A DNA stretch of 64,000 nt from an uncultured Lachnospiraceae bacterium. GTDB lineage: Bacteria; Bacillota; Clostridia; Lachnospirales; Lachnospiraceae. Both the position numbers and the translations under genes were made by a program. Shown piece after piece: positions 36,716 to 47,079 of the stretch (positions within the stretch are counted from its first letter, which is position 1; every line of letters starts with the position of its first letter). A model generated the notes under the pieces. It made no database searches, was not told where the DNA came from, and was given only the letters and a program-made list of their open reading frames with translations. Location: NCBI GenBank assembly GCA_910586405.1, contig CAJUII010000004.1, positions 21,084-85,083 on the forward strand, given 5' to 3'.

Positions 36716-37504
36716 ATGATTACGATGGAACACGTATGCAAGTCGTACAAGATTGCAAAACGAAACGCAGGCTTTGGCGAAGCCTGCAAAGCACTTTTTC
36801 ACCGGGAGTATGAAACCATTCATGCCCTAAATGATGTCAGCTTCACGATTCGCGATGGTGAGATGGTGGGCTACATCGGACCCAACGGAGCAGGCAAAAG
36901 CTCTACCATTAAAATACTGAGCGGAATATTGACACCAGACAGCGGCACAGTCCTTGTGGACGGGCGCGTACCGCACAAGAACAGAATCGACCATGTGCGC
37001 GAGATCGGCGTCGTCTTTGGCCAGCGTTCACAGCTTTGGTGGGATGTTCCTGTCATTGATTCCTTTTCCTTGTTAAAGGACATCTATTCTATTTCCGATA
37101 TCTGCTACCAGCAGAGTCTCGAAGAACTCACAACATTACTAAACTTATCTGAACTGCTTCGCTCACCGGCAAGACAGCTCTCACTCGGACAGCGAATGCG
37201 GTGCGAGATTGCCGCATCTTTGCTGCACCGTCCGCGCATTCTGTTTCTGGACGAGCCGACGATTGGCTTAGATGCCGTTTCCAAACTTGCCGTCCGCGAT
37301 TTTATCCTCCGGCAGAACCAGACACACAAGACCACTGTGATTCTGACAACGCATGACATGCAGGATATTGAATCCCTCACAAGCAGAATCCTGCTGATTG
37401 GCAAAGGGCAGATTCTCATGGACGGCTCCCTCAACGACATCCGAACCGGGAATGAGAGCATTGATGCGACGGTTGCCGAGCTCTACCGCACCTACAACAT
37501 TTAG
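36716..37504 (+). CDS. ABC transporter ATPase (ABC-2 exporter type)
   Basis: This 262-residue ATPase has Walker A GPNGAGKSS (about 57-65), Q-loop, the LSLGQRMR signature and Walker B ILFLDEPTIG. It belongs to the class paired with two DUF990/ABC-2 membrane proteins. AGGAGG precedes the start. Its permease genes follow 18 bp later, but they have been fused by a deletion with a frameshift. The ATPase itself looks intact. It may be orphaned in this strain. Confidence 0.9.
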   Translation: MITMEHVCKSYKIAKRNAGFGEACKALFHREYETIHALNDVSFTIRDGEMVGYIGPNGAGKSSTIKILSGILTPDSGTVLVDGRVPHKNRIDHVREIGVVFGQRSQLWWDVPVIDSFSLLKDIYSISDICYQQSLEELTTLLNLSELLRSPARQLSLGQRMRCEIAASLLHRPRILFLDEPTIGLDAVSKLAVRDFILRQNQTHKTTVILTTHDMQDIESLTSRILLIGKGQILMDGSLNDIRTGNESIDATVAELYRTYNI

Positions 37505-37522
37505 AAGGAGGCATGGATACCT

Positions 37523-38255
37523 ATGAAAAAATATCTGTCCTTCTTTCAACTGCGTTTTACGATGGGTCTACAGTACCGCACTGCCGCACTGGCAGGAATT
37601 ATCACGCAGTTTGCATGGGGCGGCATGCAAATCATGATGTACCGCGCTTTTTACCGCACAGACGCAGCTGCTTTCCCGATGAGCCTCTCCGCGACATCAT
37701 CCTATGTCTGGCTGCAACAGGCATTTCTTGCATTTTTTGCTGTGTGGATGATGGAAAATGACATTTTTGACTCCATTGTAAACGGAAACATTTCCTATGA
37801 ACTATGCAGACCCATCAGTATCTATAACATGTGGTTTGCAAGAAGCATGGCGACAAGGCTTGCCCGGGCAGTTCTCCGATGTTTAGAATGTCCCCAAAAT
37901 ATGTACGCTTTTGTTTATGCTGGCTGGCGGCACAGTGGTCTTTACAGCGCTGTTTTTTATCTATGCGGCGCTGTGCTTTTTTACACTCGAAGGGCTTGAG
38001 TTCATGAATGTTTTTACTGACGGTGGCAGGGAGCTTGGCAAATATCCGATTGGCATCTATGGCAAAAAGATGCTGCTGTTTACGACATTTGTCATTCCTT
38101 ATGCGCTGGTACAGTACTATCCGCTCCTGTATATCCTTGACCGGCAGACCTCGGTCTTTTATATGTTTCTGCCGCTTGCCGCCTGCTGGTTTTTTATCCC
38201 GGCGCTGCTGCTTTGGAAGTTTGGCGTGCGGTGTTATCAGTCGAGCGGGTCATAA
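37523..38255 (+). pseudogene. Deletion fusion of two ABC-2 permease genes, frameshifted
   Basis: The first 120 codons or so are the N-terminal half of a DUF990-type permease (RFTMGLQYRTAALAGIITQF, YVWLQQAFLAFF, ATRLARAVLR). Near 37880 the sequence jumps, in another reading frame, to the C-terminal part of the partner permease (LEGLEFMNVFTDGGREL, YYPLLYILDR, FGVRCYQSSGS) and continues to 38255. The missing middle is about the rest of the first gene plus the start of the second, roughly 1.2 kb by comparison with usual sizes. The plus-strand first frame ends at 37999. Confidence 0.85.
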
Positions 38256-38283
38256 AAGTGCAAAATTTGTATAAGAGAAACTA

Positions 38284-38312
38284 TTGATATCGAACTGAAA
38301 CTATGTTATAGT
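38284..38312 (+). promoter_or_regulatory. Promoter of the antisense RNA
   Basis: TTGATA is followed by a 17 bp spacer and TATAGT, a strong sigma-A match. Transcription would start near 38319. Confidence 0.75.
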
Positions 38313-38318
38313 AAATAT

Positions 38319-38405
38319 GAAAAAGCAATACCGATAGACGGTTTGCCCAGTAATATTAGTAAAAGATAACCGCTAAGATTGATAGGCTTGGGCGGTTATT
38401 TTTTT
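38319..38405 (+). ncRNA. Candidate antitoxin RNA of a type I system
   Basis: Bounded by the promoter above and an intrinsic terminator (ATAACCGC 38366-38373 pairing with GCGGTTAT 38392-38399, then T7 at 38399-38405), this would be an RNA of about 87 nt. It overlaps the end of the small toxin gene on the opposite strand. Its 5' segment is an inverted copy of the toxin mRNA 5' end. No protein frame of note. Confidence 0.65.
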
Positions 38406-38580
38406 GTGCTGCTGCCAATTGTATAACCAAGTCCAAAAGAAGTCAGCACCAAACTGATTATTGCAATCAGACTTTCTATTGTTATCATTCGCATCACCCC
38501 CCATTTTTACATCGTTCTATGTAGTCGGAGGGTCTCAATCCCTCCGCAGAGGGCAAACCGCCTACCGTTATGGTATTGCT
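38322..38580. repeat. Inverted repeat bounding the toxin locus
   Basis: AGCAATACCGATAGACGGTTTGCCC near 38322-38348 (given here in two halves, AGCAATACC and GGTTTGCCC) recurs inverted at 38551-38580, where the copy has about five extra bases in the middle. Both predicted RNAs therefore begin with nearly the same sequence. Confidence 0.75.
38396..38488 (-). CDS. 30-residue hydrophobic peptide, candidate type I (holin-like) toxin
   Basis: The peptide is one membrane helix (residues 3-20, ITIESLIAIISLVLTSFG) with a short GYTIGSSTKK polar tail, the shape of small membrane toxins of type I systems and of so-called holin-like toxins. The ATG has GGGGGG eight bases upstream. Its stop codon lies inside the bidirectional terminator shared with the antisense RNA. 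The leader can form two exclusive hairpins (CGGAGGG with CCCTCCG, or CCCTC with GAGGG). Family membership is inferred from size and shape. Confidence 0.65.
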   Translation of the reverse strand: MITIESLIAIISLVLTSFGLGYTIGSSTKK

Positions 38581-38587
38581 GTGTTTT

Positions 38588-38616
38588 AGTGTATCATATA
38601 TTCTATCATTTTTCAA
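38588..38616 (-). promoter_or_regulatory. Promoter of the toxin mRNA
   Basis: On the minus strand TTGAAA is followed by a 17 bp spacer and TACACT. Transcription would start near 38581, at the first base of the inverted repeat. Confidence 0.65.
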
Positions 38617-38634
38617 CGAAGTAACGCTTTTTTG

Positions 38635-39237
38635 TCACTTCTGCAACATGCCTGCAAGGATATCCACGCACGCATCCAATCCGAGGCTGCTGGTATTCAG
38701 GCACAAGTCAAACTTGGACATATCGCCCCATTTCCAGCCAGTATGCGTATTGTAGAAATTACTCCTTCTCTTGTCGGACTTGCGCAGGAAATCCTCTGCC
38801 TCCGCAGGCGCAATATTCTCTGTCTGAATTGCGCGGTTAATGCGGTAATCCTTGTCAGCATAGGCAAATACCTTCAGGCAGTCCGCCCTGTCAAACAAGA
38901 TAAAAGAGGCGCATCTTCCAACGATCACACAGTCATGTTTTTCCACATTTTCCTCAATGATTTTTTTCTCTTCCAAAAACAGTTTCTCAGACATCGGCAA
39001 ATTCGTGCTGTCCTTTTTGCTGCCGCCGATCGCTGTCTTTGAGAGGTTAAAGATAATGCTTCCCGGTGCAGTCTCCTCCAAATCCCCGATATAAATTGGA
39101 GGAATATCAAGTCTTTTTGCCGCTTCCACCAGAATATTCCTGTCATATAGTTCTATGCCTAATTTTTTGGCTACCCGTCTGCCAATCTCGTTGCCGCCGC
39201 TTGCAAATTCACGTTCCATGGTAATGATTTTATACAT
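38635..39237 (-). CDS. Cytidylate kinase-like family protein
   Basis: This 200-residue P-loop kinase starts ITMEREFASGGNEIGRRVAKKLG, the degenerate Walker A of the cytidylate kinase-like family, and has VIVGRCASFIL and RRSNFYNTHTGWKWGD. These proteins are common in gut Clostridia, usually outside the main pyrimidine pathway, and their substrate is not known. It is a single-gene unit. Confidence 0.87.
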   Translation of the reverse strand: MYKIITMEREFASGGNEIGRRVAKKLGIELYDRNILVEAAKRLDIPPIYIGDLEETAPGSIIFNLSKTAIGGSKKDSTNLPMSEKLFLEEKKIIEENVEKHDCVIVGRCASFILFDRADCLKVFAYADKDYRINRAIQTENIAPAEAEDFLRKSDKRRSNFYNTHTGWKWGDMSKFDLCLNTSSLGLDACVDILAGMLQK

Positions 39238-39408
39238 ACTATCAGCTCCTTTTCATTTTATTAAATTTATTTTAACACATCCTCTGCAAATTTACTAGAA
39301 ATATTATAAATAATGGAAGATATTTGGCAAATATGCCGATAATTTTCAGTTTGGGATTTATCTGGGTGTCCTTGTACAGTCAAGCATCGATGTATGAATC
39401 TGTGCATC

Positions 39409-39448
39409 AAAAATTCCGCAGACTTGGAATTTCCAATATCTGCGGAAT
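39409..39448 (-). terminator. Terminator after the 280-residue helical protein gene
   Basis: ATTCCGCA (39413-39420) pairs with TGCGGAAT (39441-39448), with an inner TTGGAA/TTCCAA stem. On the minus strand TTTTG follows. Confidence 0.8.
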
Positions 39449-39485
39449 CTGCTGCGATTGATTCGTCAATCAATATGCTATAGTC

Positions 39486-40328
39486 TCACACTGCTGTGTC
39501 AATCGTACCGCCCTCAACCACGGCTGGCGCACTCGGCGACGCGCCGGTCGAAATACTCATGCCCCCCAGTTGGAGTGAGACGCCATTTCTGTCATAACCA
39601 TTCATTCCATAAGCATTGCTGCCGATCGTCTGCTTCTCCTTCTCAAACTTGTTAAACATGGCTTTGAGGTACTTCATGTCCGCTTCCATGATTTCTTTCA
39701 TCTCGTCGGCACGATGTTTCTTCTTCATCATCTCTACGTCCTCTGGGTCCATGCTCTGCCGTACACTGATTCCCATGCCCTCCGAGAACTCGTCCATGTC
39801 ATCAACCCGTTCTAATGCCTTCATTGCCTCCTCCATCATGCGCTCATACTGCTCCATGAGCTTCTGCATTCTCTGAAGGTTGACATCTGACGGATCTTCC
39901 TCCCTGAGCTGCTTTGCAGTTCCTTGCTCAGTTTTTTCCTCAAGCTCAGTCTCGCAGGGTCCGCCTTTATGATCGACCCGCTCTTCCTCCTCGAGATGTT
40001 TCATGCGCTTCTTCGCCACTCTGGTGATCGCCTGTGCGTGCATCAAGGCATTGAAAATCTCATTGTCATCATACACGCCTCCCTTGTACATCAGCCTGAG
40101 GGCCGCCACCTTCTGCTTCGCACTAATCAGTACCTGATGCGCGTTGCCCGACTTTTTTGCGTTTAAAAGTCTTGTGGAAATTTCCTTGTAGCTGTACGGC
40201 AGCCGCTTCTTCTTTGTCTCTTGCGACTTCGCACTTTTGATTGTCACAGAACCAACGACTTTTCCGCCCTTATCCCTGAACTCCAGTCGTCTCGTGTTGG
40301 GGCTGCTAATTCCCATCATCATACTCAT
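39486..40328 (-). CDS. Charged helical protein, unknown function
   Basis: I know of no function. Of its 280 residues, 45-235 are mostly helical and very charged, with many Met (KLMEQYERMMEEAMKAL, EMMKKKHRADEMKEIMEAD). The N-terminus is beta-like (RLEFRDKGGKVVGSVTIK) and the C-terminus is Gly/Ser-rich. There is no signal peptide or membrane helix. I recall similar proteins in Lachnospiraceae. It ends at a strong terminator and stands alone. Confidence 0.65.
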   Translation of the reverse strand: MSMMMGISSPNTRRLEFRDKGGKVVGSVTIKSAKSQETKKKRLPYSYKEISTRLLNAKKSGNAHQVLISAKQKVAALRLMYKGGVYDDNEIFNALMHAQAITRVAKKRMKHLEEEERVDHKGGPCETELEEKTEQGTAKQLREEDPSDVNLQRMQKLMEQYERMMEEAMKALERVDDMDEFSEGMGISVRQSMDPEDVEMMKKKHRADEMKEIMEADMKYLKAMFNKFEKEKQTIGSNAYGMNGYDRNGVSLQLGGMSISTGASPSAPAVVEGGTIDTAV

Positions 40329-40584
40329 GCCATCATCCTCCTTGATTCAGACAAATTTATAGTTGTGTCATATCAGAACATGTCCGACTCGTCCTTTCTT
40401 TCATTTGTGGAAAAGCATGTTCAGACACAATCTGGTATGCTATATACTATATCGTACAAAAACAGGCATTTTATAAGGAATCTGCGGCAAATCCGCTGTA
40501 GTTCGACAATACGGAATATATGAAGATATTGTGTGACAATAATACAAATTTCTGCCATGATCAGCGAAACTGCTCACATAAGTT

Positions 40585-41427
40585 CTAAAACATATTCCAT
40601 TCACAATTTTCACAGATAAATCTTACAAGCTCACCAATATCTTCTTCTTTTTCAATGCAATAGCACTCCAGCCAAAAGTCCATACTCTCCTCCAATAGTT
40701 TCGGATACTCATGCATTAACTGAAAGAAATATGTATTTTCAAATATTTTTGTAGCTTCCTTTGGCGTAACATTTTCTTTGGACACTAAAATTGTATCTGT
40801 AAAATTCTCCAGTTTATGCGCTGCCAAAAGACCTTTGCTTCTCCAGCGAACGAACCTTTTGATCTGCCAGTTATCTTCTGCTGCCTTATTTGCAGCCATC
40901 TTCCAAAATTCATCACGCTTTTCATAAAAAACATAATTAAAGAAATACTCTTCGTCATAATCCTCCCATATGCTTAAATTATTATAACCTCCTAGGAAAA
41001 TGACTTTTCCATTTCTTACCAAACACTGTATTCCATGATCCTCCTCCCAATCACAGCCTCCATACAGATTGAGAACTTCTGAAGAATCATAAGCAGCTTC
41101 AGGCGGTTCCTCTATGTACAAAATTTCAAAACTAAAATATTGTAACAGTTCCAATAACTTATCATGAGGAAACGGTTCTTCATCATAATAATATAACTCC
41201 CCTATAGAAGTTGTTTGTAATACGTCTTTGAGGTAATATTCTGCATATTTACATATTTGCAGAATAAGTCCTTCATCAGCCTTTTGTAGATATTCTAAGC
41301 ACTTTTCCGTATATTCAATAGATGTCCCTTTTCGGCATACAACATTGATATCTTTATGGAAATACGGAAAAAAGGCTGTTCCTTCTATTTCACCATATTC
41401 ATTTCTGCAACTATTTTTTAATAGCAT
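40585..41427 (-). CDS. Soluble acidic protein, possibly DUF6985-like
   Basis: This 280-residue protein has a Gly-Cys-Asp-Trp-Glu-Glu-Asp-His-Gly-Ile segment (CDWEEDHGIQCLVRNGKVIFLG, about residues 119-140) that resembles DUF6985-type proteins, which are often immunity proteins or their relatives. It is acidic and has no signal peptide. The base composition is more AT-rich than its neighbours. It is a lone gene with a decayed fragment upstream, consistent with a recently acquired or eroded locus. The family call is tentative. Confidence 0.5.
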   Translation of the reverse strand: MLLKNSCRNEYGEIEGTAFFPYFHKDINVVCRKGTSIEYTEKCLEYLQKADEGLILQICKYAEYYLKDVLQTTSIGELYYYDEEPFPHDKLLELLQYFSFEILYIEEPPEAAYDSSEVLNLYGGCDWEEDHGIQCLVRNGKVIFLGGYNNLSIWEDYDEEYFFNYVFYEKRDEFWKMAANKAAEDNWQIKRFVRWRSKGLLAAHKLENFTDTILVSKENVTPKEATKIFENTYFFQLMHEYPKLLEESMDFWLECYCIEKEEDIGELVRFICENCEWNMF

Positions 41428-41942
41428 ATTCCCTCCATGTATTTAATGGACTGTCAGCGCAAATAATCCTGAATGTCCCCAACAAACTGGCTGCCGCATC
41501 GAGCCAGCTCGCCAAGCACACGATGAATACCTTGTTCATTTTTGTACCAGTTATCCTTCGTTATGTTGTAACAATGAACAGGACAGACCTTAATCTCATG
41601 GATTTGATTTCGATCTCCTTTTCGTCAACAATCTCTCGAGACAGAAAAGCAGAGAACCATCCACTCATGAAAGTGATATGTTCTCTGCTGCTATATGCAC
41701 GCTGTTTGTCAGCGTTACTGATCAGTTCGTTTCTATACTTCCTTATCACTGTAAACATCAAGGCTTTGGGAACTCTTTTTTATTTTACTTCCTTTTCAGA
41801 AAAATGTTCCTACTACATAAAATTTGAAGTATTACCGATTTAGCACTCACTGAACAGCTCTGCGAACTGGACTTTGTATTATTCTTCATCATTTTGATAA
41901 AGGATAATTTCTTCCTCCCCTTGTGCGAAGGGAGTTATTTTA
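41428..41942. other. Spacer with a decayed gene fragment
   Basis: Apart from the fragment at 41454-41640, the rest (to 41942) is AT-rich upstream sequence with no clear gene or strong hairpin. A GAAGGGAG stretch near 41925 lies just beyond the gdhA stop and has no assigned role. Confidence 0.4.
41454..41640 (-). pseudogene. Fragment of a frameshifted gene
   Basis: A minus-strand frame encodes a protein-like tail (KVCPVHCYNITKDNWY, then EQGIHRVLGELARCGS and FVGDIQDYLR) with a stop at 41454-41456. Upstream the frame is cut by a TGA, while a neighbouring frame continues protein-like sequence toward 41761. This suggests a frameshifted C-terminal remnant. I do not know the family. Confidence 0.4.
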
Positions 41943-43295
<1,353 letters not shown>

Positions 43296-43465
43296 TTATA
43301 AAAACTATTTTAACACTGTAATGCACTAAACTCAACGATTACATTATAGTTTAATTTTTTTTCCAGCACAATAAAAAATATGTGATTCCAATAAATTTTG
43401 TGCAATTTACTCAAATTTCTTGGCATAATTCACAGTTTTCAGTCTTATTTTACAGTATATCCTTA

Positions 43466-45250
43466 CTACTTTACGGCCTTTGCCGGCAGTTCATAACGTC
43501 TCAGACACTCCTGCATCATTTGGTCAAATGCACTGCCCTCCCCCTTCTCAATGCTGTCAACATACTCATGCGCATGTGTGTCGTCCTCGCCAAGCTGCAT
43601 CACGTTGATTGCCAGATTGGAACAGTGGTCTGCGATCCGCTCGTAATTGTTTGTGATATCGGAGAGCACAAACCCCATCTCAGCGGTACACTTTCCTTTT
43701 CTAAGACGCTTTACATGGCGCTTTTTCATCTCTTTTTGCAGAACATCAATCGCCTCCTCAAACGGCTCGATTGACTTTGCCGCCGTCTCATCTCCCGTTT
43801 CAAGTACACTGATGGACGCATCTACGATATCACAGACTGCCTGTGAAAAAATTTTCAGCTCCTCGGTCGCCTTCTCCGAAAAGTGCTGCTCTTTTTTATT
43901 CATCGTCTTGGCACAGTCCACTAAGTTAATCGCATGGTCTGAAATCCGTTCCAAATCCCCGACACTGTGCAGCAGCATGTTCAGCTTGCGGGAATCCGGC
44001 TCGCTCAGGTTCCGGCTCGAGAGCTTCACCAGATACCCGCTAACCTCATCTTCATAACGATCCACCAGACTCTCGATCTGTTCGATGTCCTTCACATGCT
44101 TTTTGTCAAAAACAAACAGATTCTCCGTCGCCCCTTTCAGCGAATCCTTTGTCAGTGCTGCCATCTTTAGCACATACGAATAAGCCTGTTCCAACGCAAA
44201 GGAAGGCGTGCTCAGAAAACGCTCGTCCATCTTGGCAAACAGCTCGTTCTCCATCGCCTGCCGCTCTTCCTCCTCGTCGGGCTTGATGATAATGAGCGAC
44301 AATTTCTCAAGAAAGTTTGCAAAAGGAAGCAGCACAAGCGTTGCCAGCACATTAAATCCCGTGTGTACCAGCGCGATTCCAGCGCTGTCAGCCGCCTCCT
44401 CCATAAAGGCAAAATCCATCACTGCATTCAGGGTGTAAAAGACAATCATAAAAATTGCCGTTCCAATAATATTAAACAATAGATGGACAATCGAAGCCCG
44501 TCTGGCATTTTTGCTCGCACCAACACCAGACATCATCGCCGTCACACAGGTGCCGATGTTCTGTCCAAGAATAATCGGCACCGCCGCCGCGTAATTGATA
44601 CTGCCCGTCACACACAGCGCCTGCAAAATACCGACAGATGCCGAGGAGGACTGAATCACTGCCGTCACCAGCGCCCCCACCAGCAGGCCGAGAAGCGGAT
44701 TCGTAAACATTGTAAACAATCCCGTAAACTCTGGAACCTGACTCAGCGGCTTCACCGCCGACGACATGGTGTCCATTCCGGTCATCAAGATCGCAAATCC
44801 AACTAAAATCGTACCGAGCTCGCGTTTTCTCCCATTTTTCATAAACATAATGAATACGACACCAATCGCAGCAAGCACTGGTGAAAACGAAGTCGGTTTG
44901 ACCAACTGCAAGAAAAAGCTGTCACTCTCTATTCCCGTAAGGCTCAGCAGCCACGAAGTGATCGTTGTTCCGACATTTGCACCCATGATGATTCCAATTG
45001 CCTGCGAGAGCTTCATAATCCCGGAATTTACAAAGCCTACCACCATCACCGTCGTCGCAGATGAAGATTGGATGACGGCTGTCACGCCTGCACCCAAAAG
45101 CACAGCCTTGAGCCTGTTATTGGTCAAATTTTCCAAAACCCTCTCAAGCCGCCCGCCCGACAGCTTTTCAAGACCCTCGCTGAGCAGATGCATTCCATAC
45201 AAAAACAGCGCCAAGCCACCTATCATCGTCAACAAATCAAAAAAGTCCAT
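43466..45250 (-). CDS. Na/Pi cotransporter family protein with PhoU-like tail
   Basis: This 594-residue protein has two inverted Na/Pi repeats with QSSSATT and QSSSASVG signatures, about eight membrane helices, and a C-terminal PhoU-like helical domain from about residue 350. It is predicted to move phosphate with sodium across the inner membrane, and the tail may regulate it. It stands alone between gdhA and a gene-poor stretch. Confidence 0.92.
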   Translation of the reverse strand: MDFFDLLTMIGGLALFLYGMHLLSEGLEKLSGGRLERVLENLTNNRLKAVLLGAGVTAVIQSSSATTVMVVGFVNSGIMKLSQAIGIIMGANVGTTITSWLLSLTGIESDSFFLQLVKPTSFSPVLAAIGVVFIMFMKNGRKRELGTILVGFAILMTGMDTMSSAVKPLSQVPEFTGLFTMFTNPLLGLLVGALVTAVIQSSSASVGILQALCVTGSINYAAAVPIILGQNIGTCVTAMMSGVGASKNARRASIVHLLFNIIGTAIFMIVFYTLNAVMDFAFMEEAADSAGIALVHTGFNVLATLVLLPFANFLEKLSLIIIKPDEEEERQAMENELFAKMDERFLSTPSFALEQAYSYVLKMAALTKDSLKGATENLFVFDKKHVKDIEQIESLVDRYEDEVSGYLVKLSSRNLSEPDSRKLNMLLHSVGDLERISDHAINLVDCAKTMNKKEQHFSEKATEELKIFSQAVCDIVDASISVLETGDETAAKSIEPFEEAIDVLQKEMKKRHVKRLRKGKCTAEMGFVLSDITNNYERIADHCSNLAINVMQLGEDDTHAHEYVDSIEKGEGSAFDQMMQECLRRYELPAKAVK

Positions 45251-45932
45251 CTCGTCCTCCCTAAAGACGCTTATCGTCTCCCATTCCTACTACTTCATAT
45301 CATTACTTTTTCAGATACATTTCATTCAGCTTCTGCATAGCATGTATTGTAATAACGCCTTGTTCAAACATATGTTTTTCATTGTCAAAAAAATGCATAT
45401 AACAGACATACAGAAAAACCACGAACCAAATGTATCCCTAAACAGCCTTATTATACCAGACAGCCTTATTATAATAGATAGAACGCATTTTGATAAGATA
45501 CTAACGGTAAAATTTTCGAAAACTGTGAAATACACGGGATTTATTGTGTTTTTATATATTGTTATTATTTATATATCACAAAAGCGTATGGACGAATTTG
45601 CACAGAGCAGCAAGAACAGGCAATACAAATGATGATTGCAACGAATAAGGCAAAGGAAGATAAAGCAGAATTGAGTGGAATTGTGTGTGCGGTTGTGGTA
45701 GGATAACAGTATAAAATAGTATTGATAAAAGGCATGAGATCAGTATGTGAAAATACTATATTGACAATATACGATGGATTCTCATTTTACTTCTTGTCCC
45801 CTGCCATGCAGCAATGGCAGGGAATGTATGGGGTCAAAAAGGTCCTATACGTTTTTAGAAAAACTAAATAATTAAGAACAGGCAATACAGTATGAACCAA
45901 ATCAAAATATTTTAGGAGGATTGAAATACAGA
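45251..45932. other. Gene-poor stretch with short repeats
   Basis: No intact gene was found. A 16 bp direct repeat, AAGAACAGGCAATACA, occurs at 45612-45627 and 45874-45889, flanking a 246 bp segment that contains a CCCTGCCAT/ATGGCAGGG hairpin near 45801-45823. A protein-like fragment, QAIQMMIATNKAKEDK, begins at the first copy. This looks like a decayed or excised element. Confidence 0.45.
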
Positions 45933-46187
45933 ATGAAAAAACATCAATGTCCTTGTTGCGGATACTTTACCTATAATGTTCCAGCGAACGAAGATTGTGG
46001 GTATATTTGCCCCGTTTGCTTTTGGGAGAATGACCCGTTCATTAGTTCTGATTGCGAACCAAGTGACTCTAATCATGGAATAACACTAACAGAAGCAAAA
46101 TTTAATTTCCTGCAATTTGGTGCTTGTGAAAAAGAAATGTTAGGTTATGTCCGCCCGCCAAGAGATTATGAAAAGGATATCTCATAA
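45933..46187 (+). CDS. CPCC-family small cysteine-rich protein
   Basis: This 84-residue protein starts KHQCPCCGYFTYN and continues YICPVCFWENDP, the defining cysteine pattern of the CPCC family, which is probably zinc-binding. Members often occur near toxin or immunity genes, but no function is established. The ATG at 45933 has AGGAGGA about 12 bases upstream, slightly far. It lies inside the gene-poor stretch next to a broken Rpn gene. Confidence 0.8.
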   Translation: MKKHQCPCCGYFTYNVPANEDCGYICPVCFWENDPFISSDCEPSDSNHGITLTEAKFNFLQFGACEKEMLGYVRPPRDYEKDIS

Positions 46188-46202
46188 TCAGCCTTAAATA
46201 CC

Positions 46203-46234
46203 ATCTTGGGAGCCCGATAAAAGGCTCCCAAGAT
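46203..46234. terminator. Perfect hairpin between convergent genes
   Basis: ATCTTGGGAGCC (46203-46214) pairs perfectly with GGCTCCCAAGAT (46223-46234). Neither side has a long T-tract, but its place between convergent genes supports terminator use. Confidence 0.6.
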
Positions 46235-46244
46235 ATAATACTGT

Positions 46245-46796
46245 TTATGCATTTTTATCCGTTTGCAGCTTCTTTACTTCGTCTACGGAAAGTCCGGCAT
46301 ATTCGGCAATTTTTTCAAGCGCCAGAATCCCATCTGCAAGCATTCTTCTGGCTGTATTTATTGCACTTTCTTTCAATGTTTCATTCCTAGTTTCATTCCG
46401 CATATCCTCCATGACCTTACACATCTCACTCACCCCTTTCGGATTCTCTTTCAGATACCGCGTCCGTTCTGCCATCAGTTCATAATTCATATCATCTGCC
46501 CTTGTACAATTAAAGTCATGCATCAGTCTGCCAATATCGGATTCTCCCTCGTATTTGCCATTCACATAAAGAATGTGTTCCCCATCCTCAAAAAATGTCC
46601 CTGCTGCAAGATTTATCCGTTCAATCGGATAGACTGGTTTTCCCATGCCGAAAAAATCTTCCTCCGTAATAAAAATCGTGTACGTATCTGGTAACTCCTT
46701 AAACGCCTGACCAGAATGCAGGTTCTCGATATCAAGTACACTGGAATGGTATCTCGCCCTGTTCCAGACGCTGTAAATCCTTCTGCTGCTGTTTTG
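46245..46796 (-). pseudogene. C-terminal remnant of an Rpn family nuclease/transposase
   Basis: The frame from 46796 to 46245 matches the end of Rpn (PD-(D/E)XK recombination-promoting nuclease) proteins: RARYHSSVLD, HSGQAFKELPDTYTIFIT, GKPVYPIERIN, NGKYEGESDIGRLMHDF, then helical MARNET-type tail. There is no nuclease core upstream, and the frame is closed by a TGA at 46797-46799. The protein is thus truncated and probably inactive. Rpn genes are mobile, so this may mark an old insertion. Confidence 0.75.
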
Positions 46797-46972
46797 TCAG
46801 TGCCAACAATTCCACCTTCTTTCTTCTGTCTAAATTTTATTACAATCATACTATCACAAGTCCCCTTTCTTTTCAATCCAATAATCTAATACGCAGTCCT
46901 GTGCCATCAAATGTACTGAGAATTTTTTTAAATTCTTAACGTAATTTTAATGTACCTCCCTGCCGAATATGC

Positions 46973-46978
46973 TATAAT
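46973..46978 (+). promoter_or_regulatory. Extended -10 promoter of the terD-AIM24 unit
   Basis: TGCTATAAT is an extended -10 with no clear -35. The flanks, GAATATGC before and GATTTGG after, resemble those of the lyase promoter at 58890. Confidence 0.5.
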
Positions 46979-47079
46979 ATGATTTGGTTTTATAAAATAC
47001 TAGCCTCCCGAAAAATCCGCCCTAACAGCAGGTGCAAGGAAGATTCCGAGAGACTATACTATACAGACGGAGGAAATAC

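Noticed and set aside
46613..46876. 87-codon minus-strand ORF
   Set aside because: It is off-frame relative to the Rpn remnant, whose own frame carries the recognisable protein sequence.
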